A stretch of 5,518 nucleotides of DNA, from positions 1 through 5,518 of the forward strand of contig DAGF01000109.1 of the NCBI GenBank assembly GCA_002495645.1, read 5' to 3'. The DNA comes from Euryarchaeota archaeon UBA549. GTDB taxonomy: Archaea; Thermoplasmatota; Poseidoniia; Poseidoniales; Poseidoniaceae. Numbering within the stretch: the stretch's first letter is position 1; every line of letters begins with the position of its first letter. A model generated the notes under the pieces. That model worked only from the letters and a program-made list of their open reading frames with translations. It had not been told where the DNA came from and did not search any database. Both the position numbers and the translations under genes were made by a program. Below, piece after piece: positions 1 to 4,835 of the stretch.

Positions 1-1
1 G

Positions 2-238
2 AGTGTTCAGAGCATTTGGGTGGGAGCTGACTGGAACGAGAAGGAAACATGGGATTTGGTGGGCATTCAATTCGAAGGCCACGATAACATGCACCGTGTG
101 CTGAACCCACACGACAGCCCCGATGGATTTCATCCGCTGCAAAAGCAACACAAAATCCGCTACCACGACTTCAATGAGATGTACGACGACGCCCAAGGCT
201 TCGGTCGAAAACCAACCGATGAGGGTCGGGTTAAGTGA
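2..238 (+). CDS. nuoC: NADH-quinone oxidoreductase subunit C, 3' end (5' truncated by window)
   Basis: C-terminal 78 residues of NuoC (30-kDa subunit, Nqo5/FpoC family), which sits in the hydrophilic Q-module of complex I next to NuoD and NuoB. The reading frame is open from base 2, so the gene begins upstream; a GTG at 20 is in frame but lies inside the conserved domain and is not the start. The family signature W-x-G-A-D-W-x-E-[KR]-E-x-[WY]-D-L-x-G-I-x-F-E-G-H is clear in the first half of the fragment, followed by the M-x-R-[VI]-L segment. The usual ending P-L-R-K-D-Y-P is changed here to H-P-L-Q-K-Q-H-K, with a ~30-residue acidic/basic tail after it. NuoC is a separate gene and is not fused to NuoD as in E. 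coli. The TGA stop is part of the ribosome-binding site of nuoD, 9 nt upstream of its ATG. The identification is firm; the archaeal homologue name fpoC would serve equally. Confidence 0.93.
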   Translation, partial: SVQSIWVGADWNEKETWDLVGIQFEGHDNMHRVLNPHDSPDGFHPLQKQHKIRYHDFNEMYDDAQGFGRKPTDEGRVK

Positions 239-243
239 GGTGA
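236..243 (+). promoter_or_regulatory. Shine-Dalgarno site of nuoD, fused to nuoC stop
   Basis: TGAGGTGA: the TGA stop of nuoC supplies the first bases of GAGGTGA, a strong match to the 16S anti-SD. The spacer to the nuoD ATG at 248 is 4 nt. The same 8-mer occurs at three other gene junctions in the window. Confidence 0.85.
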
Positions 244-247
244 AATC

Positions 248-1387
248 ATGGCACAAATGTGGATTACAATGGGCCCCCAGCATCCAATGACGCACGGTCT
301 CTGGACCCTTCGTGTCAAGGTTGACGGCGAAACCGTCGTCGACACCGAAGCCGAGCTCGGCTACATCCATCGCGGTGTTGAGAAAATTGCAGAGTCCCGG
401 GATTTCACCCAAATCACGCCCTACTGCGACCGCCTATGCTATGTCAGCGCCATGACCTGGGCCAACTCCTACATCTATGCGGCCGAAGACCTGCTCGAGG
501 TTGAAGTGCCCGAGCGAGCCGAATACATTCGCCTCATCGCCGCGGAATGCCAACGCCTTGCTTCTCACCTGATGTGGCTCGGTGCTTACGGGCCTGACAT
601 CGGCAGCTTGACGCTCATGACCTGGTGCATGCGAGACCGAGAGATGTTCCTCGACTTGCTTCAGGAACTTGGTGGTTCTCGAATGCACTACAACTACCCA
701 CGTGTGGGCGGCGTGAAGCGAGACATCCCTGTCGGCTTCGCCGACCGATTGGTAGCGAAGGTGAAACTCTTCGAACACCGCATCGACGAATACGAGATGA
801 TGCTGGACGAATCCACCATTTGGCTGGTCCGCCTCCAAGGTGTGGGCTACGCCAAGGCCGAAGACATGGTCAACGCCGGTGTATCCGGCCCCAACATCCG
901 AGCCGCCGGTGTGAATTACGACGTTCGATGGGCTCACCCGTACTCGGTCTACGACCAAGTTGATTGGGAGCCAGCCGTTGAGAAGCCCACCTCGGTGAAG
1001 GGCGCTGACTGCTACGACCGCTACCGTGTTCGCATGGAAGAAATGCGACAGTCCTGCCGCATGATTTTGGACGCCATCGAGAAGATCCCAGGAGGAAAGA
1101 ACACCAACTACGCCAACGGCGATGAGATGATCCTCGCCAAGGCGCCCACCCGAGCGCCCGAAGGCGCCACCGGTTTCTCGCACTACGAGTGCACCCGTGG
1201 GGCCTCTCAGTTCTACATCCAGGGTGGCGGCGACGGACGCGGAAAGAACCCCTACCGGTTGTCCATTCGCTCACCGATGTTCATCACCATCCCGTACGTT
1301 GCCAAGACGATGATCGGGTACAAAGTGGCGGACATTCCGGCCATCATGGGCAGTTTCGATCCGTGCATTGGGGAGACCGACCGTTGA
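248..1387 (+). CDS. nuoD: NADH-quinone oxidoreductase subunit D (49-kDa subunit)
   Basis: 379 aa, the normal length for a stand-alone NuoD/Nqo4/FpoD. It is a peripheral Q-module subunit, homologous to the large subunit of NiFe hydrogenases, which forms the quinone-reduction pocket together with NuoB and NuoH. The N-terminal motif G-P-Q-H-P-x-T-H-G is at residues 9-17. His16 aligns with quinone-ligand His38 of Thermus Nqo4, and Tyr65 (in the segment D-R-L-C-Y) aligns with Nqo4 Tyr87 at the same spacing. Also visible are G-Y-I-H-R-G-V-E-K (38-46), G-x-R-M-H-x-N-Y-x-R-x-G-G-V around residue 145, and the family C-terminus F-D-P-C-I-G-E-T-D-R. There are no hydrogenase-type Ni-ligand CxxC pairs, as expected. 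A Gly-rich stretch at residues 318-334 before P-Y-R looks longer than in bacterial relatives. The ATG at 248 is supported by a GAGGTGA site 4 nt upstream. The next gene is nuoH, 9 nt downstream, with no nuoEFG between. The call is very secure. Confidence 0.97.
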   Translation: MAQMWITMGPQHPMTHGLWTLRVKVDGETVVDTEAELGYIHRGVEKIAESRDFTQITPYCDRLCYVSAMTWANSYIYAAEDLLEVEVPERAEYIRLIAAECQRLASHLMWLGAYGPDIGSLTLMTWCMRDREMFLDLLQELGGSRMHYNYPRVGGVKRDIPVGFADRLVAKVKLFEHRIDEYEMMLDESTIWLVRLQGVGYAKAEDMVNAGVSGPNIRAAGVNYDVRWAHPYSVYDQVDWEPAVEKPTSVKGADCYDRYRVRMEEMRQSCRMILDAIEKIPGGKNTNYANGDEMILAKAPTRAPEGATGFSHYECTRGASQFYIQGGGDGRGKNPYRLSIRSPMFITIPYVAKTMIGYKVADIPAIMGSFDPCIGETDR

Positions 1388-1392
1388 GGTGA
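1385..1392 (+). promoter_or_regulatory. Shine-Dalgarno site of nuoH, fused to nuoD stop
   Basis: TGAGGTGA, beginning with the nuoD stop codon; 4-nt spacer to the ATG at 1397. It fixes the nuoH start. Confidence 0.85.
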
Positions 1393-1396
1393 TATC

Positions 1397-2920
1397 ATGG
1401 ATGACAGGTACGATTTGGTAGGCTTCTTCCTCAGCAAGGACGGATTGCTCCGTTCAGGACTCATCAACCTCCTTGAAGGCACACCGCTCGAGGAAAGCGC
1501 CGGCAGCCTCTCCTTCGCCGTCGCCACCTTTGCCTTGGTCAACGTGGTGTTCCTCTTGCTGTTCTTCTCGCAATTCGCCATTCTTTGGATTGAACGAAAA
1601 GCCGTTGCTCGTATGCAAGACCGCTACGGCGCCACCACCGCCCTCCGTTCTCTTTGGGTTGGTGAAAACGGCGTCACCGCCGGTGAATGGTGGAACATGC
1701 TCCCGTTCGGCCTGGGCAAACCCATCGGTGCAGTCAACAAGTGGCTGAACAAGAACTTCGGCAACCGAGACGAAAACTTCCCCACCGTCGACCGTGTGAA
1801 CAACCGTTCGTGGATGGGCAAGACCATCGTTCCCGGATTCTTCCAAAACGTCGCCGACGGCATGAAGTTCCTCGTCAAGGAACACATGGTTCCCCAGCGA
1901 GCCGACCGACTCATCTTCGAGGTCTCACCTTTCCTCATCGTCTCTTCGACACTCTTGATTTTGGGCATGATTCCACTCTCCAGCGGCATCTACGCCACCA
2001 ACCCCGATCTCTCAATTCTCTACGCCATCGCCATCTTCGGTATCGCACCCATCGGCGTGTTCTTCGCCGGTTGGTCGTCCAACAACAAATACACCCTCAT
2101 CGGCGGCATTCGCTCGGCAGCCCAACTTACGGCCTACGAGATTCCGCTCCTGCTGACGCTGTTGTCGGTGGCCATTCTCTCGGGCACGTTCAACATCGTG
2201 GACAGCATTCACTTCCAGCACTCCGCTGGTGCATGGAACATCTTCTTGATGCCACTGGGCGCTGCTCTCTTCCTCATCACCATGATCGCTGAAGTGGAGC
2301 GTGTGCCGTTTGACATGCCCGAGGCTGAGGCTGAACTGGTTGAAGGTTGGTGGACGGAATACGGCGGTATGCGATTCGGTATGCTCTTCATGGCCGAATA
2401 CATTCGTACCTACGCCGCTTGTTTCCTGTTCACTCACTTCTTCCTTGGCGGCTGGCACCTGCCCTTCCAAGGCACCATCGGCTCCATCGAATTCCTCGGA
2501 ATCGGTGGCCTCTACTTGCTCGTCCCCGGCGCGGTGATGACCTTGGTGAAGTCGTGGCTCGTGTTCCTCATCGTGTTCGTGTGGGCTCGCTTCGCACTCG
2601 CTCGTATCCGAACGGACCAGATTTTGGAATTCGGCTGGCGCATGCTCCTTCCACTTGCTGTTTTGCAAGTCGTGTTGGCGCTCGTCTACCGATTGTACCT
2701 CTTCAACCCTGACGGCATGTCGGCCAAGAACGACGTCGGCGGCGGCATGGCTTGGGACGCCTTGGGCATCCCCTACCTCGTGCCCATCGCCACCACGCTC
2801 TTCTGGCTGGGTGTCTTCTTCGTCTATCTCAACGACGAAGACAAGTCGGTGAATCAGGAACGTATGTTCCACGTCCATACGGACAAGCCTGCGGGGACGG
2901 TCGCCCCGGGGCAGGAGTGA
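1397..2920 (+). CDS. nuoH: NADH-quinone oxidoreductase subunit H (ND1), enlarged
   Basis: NuoH/Nqo8/ND1/FpoH is the membrane subunit that forms the quinone entry channel and links the redox arm to the proton pumps. At 507 aa it is far longer than usual (E. coli about 325, Thermus about 365). Family hallmarks, in order: TM1 about residues 41-63, then E-R-K (66-68) and M-Q (73-74); A-D-G-x-K-F-L-x-K-E (153-162); W-S-S-N-N-K-Y (226-232), followed by R-S-A-A-Q-x-x-x-Y-E-I-P (239-250); and the loop R-V-P-F-D-M-P-E-A-E-A-E-L-V-E-G (302-317) with T-E-Y-x-G-M-R, holding the conserved acidic residues near the quinone site. The extra length comes from two places: about 65 residues inserted in the TM1-TM2 loop (near 81-146), where bacterial homologues have G-P-N-R-V-G-P, and about 70 residues after the canonical last helix (416-436), containing a further hydrophobic helix at 458-478 and a polar tail. 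Start ATG 1397 is supported by GAGGTGA with a 4-nt spacer. Identity is certain; the function of the additions is unknown. Confidence 0.97.
   Translation: MDDRYDLVGFFLSKDGLLRSGLINLLEGTPLEESAGSLSFAVATFALVNVVFLLLFFSQFAILWIERKAVARMQDRYGATTALRSLWVGENGVTAGEWWNMLPFGLGKPIGAVNKWLNKNFGNRDENFPTVDRVNNRSWMGKTIVPGFFQNVADGMKFLVKEHMVPQRADRLIFEVSPFLIVSSTLLILGMIPLSSGIYATNPDLSILYAIAIFGIAPIGVFFAGWSSNNKYTLIGGIRSAAQLTAYEIPLLLTLLSVAILSGTFNIVDSIHFQHSAGAWNIFLMPLGAALFLITMIAEVERVPFDMPEAEAELVEGWWTEYGGMRFGMLFMAEYIRTYAACFLFTHFFLGGWHLPFQGTIGSIEFLGIGGLYLLVPGAVMTLVKSWLVFLIVFVWARFALARIRTDQILEFGWRMLLPLAVLQVVLALVYRLYLFNPDGMSAKNDVGGGMAWDALGIPYLVPIATTLFWLGVFFVYLNDEDKSVNQERMFHVHTDKPAGTVAPGQE
1637..1834 (+). other. Lineage-specific insertion in NuoH TM1-TM2 loop
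   Basis: Codons about 81-146 of nuoH encode a hydrophilic to amphipathic segment with no counterpart in bacterial NuoH that I know. Its landmarks are G-E-W-W-N-M-L-P-F-G (96-105), W-L-N-K-N-F-G-N-R-D (116-125) and a second aromatic/basic stretch ending at P-G-F-F-Q (146-150), where the canonical alignment resumes. It is in frame and has the same codon style as its surroundings, so it is not a sequencing artefact or an intein: there is no Cys/Ser...His-Asn splice signature and it is too short. The boundaries are estimated by eye. Confidence 0.75.
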
Positions 2921-2925
2921 GGTGA
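2918..2925 (+). promoter_or_regulatory. Shine-Dalgarno site of nuoI, fused to nuoH stop
   Basis: TGAGGTGA from the nuoH stop; 5-nt spacer to ATG 2931. The in-frame GTG at 2922 lies inside this site, so it cannot plausibly be the nuoI start. Confidence 0.85.
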
Positions 2926-2930
2926 ACACC

Positions 2931-4292
2931 ATGCCAATGCATCCACACGCACAACCCAATTTCAGAAACCTGTTCTGGTACCCTTTCAAGATCACGTTGA
3001 TCACGGCGCTGCGAACCTTCCCGTTCATCGGGAAGCGGTTCGGCAAGCGACTGGGTGCCTACCACAACACATCCCACCCCGAGTTCCTTGACGATGGTAG
3101 CCGTGCCCGAGCCACCTCTTCGGCTGAAATGAACGACATCACTCGCCAAGAGTTTGCCCCCGACCGAGTCACCTCTGACCTCAAGCCTACGCTTTGGAAA
3201 CCGCAAACGGTGCAATACCCCTACGAGCGTCTCGAGGACATGGAGCCTTGGCTCTTTGTTCCCGGCAACTACAACGGTCGTATCGGCGTCATTTGGGAAA
3301 CGTGTACGGCGTGCAAGATGTGCGTCAACATCTGCCCGAACGACTGCCTTCACATGACCACAGAGTTGCGCGTTGACGTTCTCGACAATGCCGAAGGTGA
3401 GCATGCAGGCTTCGGTGCTGACCTTGAAGTCGGCAAGTTTGCTGCTGTTGAGGTGCCTGAAGTTGTGGCTGAACTCGACAGTTTCAACCACGTCACGGCC
3501 CACACCGCCCCACCCGAAGAATGGCGCTTCGCCGAAGTGCTTGACCTCTCGGGGAGCTCTGCCACCGTTCGTTGGAACGATTCGGGAGAAGAGGCCGTCG
3601 TTTCAACATCCGAACTCTACCCCGCCGACGACCAAATCGTCTCCGGCCGTATCGACCTCGGTCGCTGCATGTTCTGTGGCTTGTGCATGGAAGCCTGTGG
3701 CTTCACCTCGTTCTTCATGACCAACGAATACGACGGCATGTCCGGTTTCACCCGCCAAGACCTGTGGTTTGACGCTTCGCGCACCCGTGTCCTACCCGGT
3801 GTTCACCAGGAAGCCGTTGATGCAGAATTGGCCAAGCGAGCGTCCAAAGAACGCGACAAGCGAGCCAAGAAGGCTGCGAAGGAAGCCAAGGCTGCAGCCG
3901 AAGCCCCAAAACCCGTGGAGGCCGAGGTTGAAACCGTCAAGCCCGCTGAACCGGAGGCTGTTGAGACCAAAACGCTCAGCAAGGAAGAAAAGAAGCAGGC
4001 TGAACTTGAGCGTGTAAAGGAACGCTCGAAGTCCATTGATTTCAACATCCTTGGGACAGCCAGTGCCAACGACAAGGACGACCTTCAGGCCATCAAAGGC
4101 GTGGGGCCATTCATCGAAGAGAAGCTGAACGCTCTCGGCATCTACACGTTTTCACAAATCAGCAAGATGACCAGCGAACTGGAAGACCAAGTCAACGAAG
4201 CGATCGAATTCTTCCCCGGCCGCGTCAAGCGCGACGAGTGGGCAAATCAGGCCAAGGAGTTGCTTGAACAGACCGCCAAGGGGGATGCTTGA
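2931..4292 (+). CDS. nuoI: NADH-quinone oxidoreductase subunit I, multidomain 453-aa form
   Basis: NuoI (TYKY/Nqo9/FpoI) carries two 4Fe-4S clusters (N6a, N6b) passing electrons to NuoB. All eight ligands are present: C-x2-C-x2-C-x3-C-P at Cys125/128/131/135, and C-x2-C-x2-C-x3-C at Cys246/249/252/256, where the usual Pro after the last Cys is Gly257. The N-terminal amphipathic segment (residues 11-40) and the T-V-Q-Y-P-Y-E element (93-99) are recognisable but separated by ~50 extra residues. The gap Cys135-Cys246 is 111 residues against about 29 in E. coli, and the insertion includes a Tudor/SH3-like stretch (196-232). After the ferredoxin core comes a Lys/Ala/Glu-rich linker (about 294-365) and a helix-hairpin-helix-like C-terminal domain (about 381-448). 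Total length is 453 aa against about 160-180 normally. I place the start at ATG 2931, not GTG 2922, because the latter is within the GAGGTGA site; ATG 2937 is a less likely alternative. The core identity is secure; the added domains are inferred by pattern. Confidence 0.95.
   Translation: MPMHPHAQPNFRNLFWYPFKITLITALRTFPFIGKRFGKRLGAYHNTSHPEFLDDGSRARATSSAEMNDITRQEFAPDRVTSDLKPTLWKPQTVQYPYERLEDMEPWLFVPGNYNGRIGVIWETCTACKMCVNICPNDCLHMTTELRVDVLDNAEGEHAGFGADLEVGKFAAVEVPEVVAELDSFNHVTAHTAPPEEWRFAEVLDLSGSSATVRWNDSGEEAVVSTSELYPADDQIVSGRIDLGRCMFCGLCMEACGFTSFFMTNEYDGMSGFTRQDLWFDASRTRVLPGVHQEAVDAELAKRASKERDKRAKKAAKEAKAAAEAPKPVEAEVETVKPAEPEAVETKTLSKEEKKQAELERVKERSKSIDFNILGTASANDKDDLQAIKGVGPFIEEKLNALGIYTFSQISKMTSELEDQVNEAIEFFPGRVKRDEWANQAKELLEQTAKGDA
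3516..3626 (+). other. Tudor/SH3-like segment inside NuoI insertion
   Basis: NuoI residues 196-232 read as a short beta-barrel pattern: W-x-F-A-E-V-L-D-L, then a S-G-S-S turn, A-T-V-R-W, a D-S-G-E-E turn, A-V-V, and the closing S-E-L-Y-P. This alternation is typical of Tudor/SH3-like small barrels (strand, turn, V-x-W strand, D-G-x-E turn, L-x-P). It lies between the two 4Fe-4S motifs. The fold assignment is by eye only and no ligand is implied. Confidence 0.5.
3810..4025 (+). other. Charged Lys/Ala/Glu-rich linker in NuoI
   Basis: NuoI residues about 294-365 are nearly all Lys, Ala, Glu, Arg and Pro. A basic helical half (K-R-A-x-K-E-R-D-K-R-A-K-K-A-A-K) is followed by an acidic, Pro-containing part (P-V-E-A-E-V-E-T-V-K-P-A-E-P-E) and another helical stretch (K-E-E-K-K-Q-A-E-L-E-R-V-K-E-R). 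It is probably a flexible or single-helix spacer that tethers the C-terminal domain to the ferredoxin core. Confidence 0.7.
4071..4274 (+). other. Helix-hairpin-helix-like C-terminal domain of NuoI
   Basis: NuoI residues about 381-448 contain D-D-L-Q-A-I-K-G-V-G-P (383-393), then I-E-E-K-L-N-A-L-G-I-Y-T-F-S-Q-I, and end with G-R-V-K-R-D-E-W-A-N-Q-A-K-E-L-L. The order 'D-D-L-x-x-I-x-G-V-G-P ... L-x-x-L-G-I-x-T-F-x-Q-I ... G-R-[IV]-x-R-[DE]-x-W-x-x-Q-A' matches, from memory, C-terminal extensions on alphaproteobacterial NuoE and on some ribosomal L21 proteins. The G-V-G-P hairpin is the HhH core. Its partner here is unknown. Confidence 0.75.
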
Positions 4293-4293
4293 G

Positions 4294-4569
4294 ATGGACG
4301 TGGCCAGCGCTGCCGAAACCGGGGTCTTCTTCCTGTTTGCAGCCATTACGCTCGGTGGAGCGCTTGGTCTCATCTTTGCTCAGCGTGTGGCGCACTCAAT
4401 GCTCTCGCTCATCTTCTGTTTCATGGCCGTTTCAGGAATTTTCATCCTCTTGGGCGCTGAGTTCCTCGCTGCCATTCAAATCCTGGTCTATCTGGCCAGC
4501 GTTGGTCTGGTGGTGTTGTTTGGTATCATGCTGACACGACGCCAAATTCTCGAGGAGGACTTTGAATGA
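4294..4569 (+). CDS. nuoJ1: NADH-quinone oxidoreductase subunit J, N-terminal half
   Basis: 91-aa integral membrane protein matching the first three helices of NuoJ/ND6 (full NuoJ is about 165-200 aa). TM1 is about residues 9-28, TM2 about 32-52, TM3 about 55-78. TM3 contains A-I-Q-I-L-V-Y-L-A-S-V-G-L-V-V-L-F, the counterpart of the conserved 'VYxGAxxVLxxF' helix of NuoJ that hosts the pi-bulge; the segment A-H-S-M-L-S-L-I-F...S-G-I-F-I-L-L-G-A-E matches the family TM2. NuoJ lies between NuoH/NuoA and NuoK in the membrane arm and helps couple redox to pumping. The start is uncertain: ATG 4294 leaves 1 nt after the nuoI stop and has a GGGGGATG purine-rich site upstream at fair spacing; ATG 4285 (94 aa, overlapping nuoI by 8 nt) is possible; TTG 4264 is unlikely. 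It overlaps the next gene by 4 nt, consistent with translational coupling. A two-gene NuoJ is known in archaeal fpo/nuo operons. Confidence 0.88.
   Translation: MDVASAAETGVFFLFAAITLGGALGLIFAQRVAHSMLSLIFCFMAVSGIFILLGAEFLAAIQILVYLASVGLVVLFGIMLTRRQILEEDFE
4552..4559 (+). promoter_or_regulatory. Shine-Dalgarno site of nuoJ C-terminal gene
   Basis: GAGGAGGA inside the last codons of the preceding gene, 6 nt before the ATG at 4566. It supports separate initiation of the second nuoJ half. Confidence 0.7.
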
Positions 4570-4835
4570 AGTTCACCTCGCTATTCACCCGTCTGGGTCT
4601 TTTGGCCTTGGGTTTCATCCTCGTCGCCGTCCTCAACGATGACAGTGTCTGGGCCAACCCAGCCGCAACCACGCCAACGACTGCTGGCTTGGCCGATTCT
4701 CTGCTCAGTGAGTGGGGTCTCGCGCTCATGGCGCTCGGTTTGTTGATGTCCATGGCCATGATGGGCGCCGCCTACCTTGTTCGTGATGAGCGAATGGAAA
4801 ATCTTCTTTGGGAATTTGGAGGTGAAGAGGAATGA
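4566..4835 (+). CDS. nuoJ2: NADH-quinone oxidoreductase subunit J, C-terminal half
   Basis: 89-aa membrane protein corresponding to the last two helices of NuoJ/ND6. The first hydrophobic helix is about residues 8-24 (L-G-L-L-A-L-G-F-I-L-V-A-V-L). A polar Ala/Thr/Pro-rich loop follows (about 25-45), then the second helix about 50-72 (G-L-A-L-M-A-L-G-L-L-M-S-M-A-M-M-G-A-A-Y-L), which matches the 'L-x-x-A-M-x-G-A-x-x-L' ending of NuoJ. The C-terminus is charged (R-D-E-R-M-E-N and a Glu-rich end); its G-G-E-E-E codons double as the ribosome-binding site of nuoK. ATG 4566 overlaps the previous stop (ATGA) and ATGA again joins it to nuoK, so the three genes are probably translationally coupled. 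The first helix could be misread as a signal peptide because of a V-W-A-N site after it, but position and homology favour a retained NuoJ helix. Assignment rests on context plus the last helix. Confidence 0.82.
   Translation: MKFTSLFTRLGLLALGFILVAVLNDDSVWANPAATTPTTAGLADSLLSEWGLALMALGLLMSMAMMGAAYLVRDERMENLLWEFGGEEE
4818..4825 (+). promoter_or_regulatory. Shine-Dalgarno site of nuoK
   Basis: GGAGGTGA within the final codons of the preceding gene; 6-nt spacer to the ATG at 4832. Confidence 0.8.

Noticed and set aside
434..1183. 249-codon minus-strand open frame opposite nuoD
   Set aside because: It is fully antisense to conserved NuoD, with Val/His/Gly-rich translation and no domain signature.
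1637..1834. Intein or intron as explanation for the NuoH insertion
   Set aside because: It is about 65 codons, fully in frame, without Cys/Ser start and His-Asn end signatures or any endonuclease motif; too small for an intein.
2922..2930. GTG at 2922 as the nuoI start
   Set aside because: The codon lies inside the GAGGTGA ribosome-binding site and would leave no SD of its own; ATG 2931 has a 5-nt spacer like its neighbours.
2012..3046. 344-codon open frame on the minus strand opposite nuoH/nuoI
   Set aside because: It lies antisense to two secure genes, has a low-complexity His/Glu/Asp-rich composition, no recognisable motif and no SD. It is a shadow of codon bias.
2829..3503. 224-codon minus-strand open frame spanning the nuoH/nuoI junction
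   Set aside because: It is antisense to essential genes and the junction SD, and no family features were seen.
4285..4300. Frameshift error joining nuoI and nuoJ
   Set aside because: nuoI ends after a complete domain and nuoJ1 begins with a proper first helix; a normal adjacent stop/start explains it.
4566..4640. Signal peptide with cleavage at V-W-A-N in the second NuoJ half
   Set aside because: The hydrophobic stretch has the position and length of a NuoJ helix, and cleavage would remove one of only two helices in the protein.
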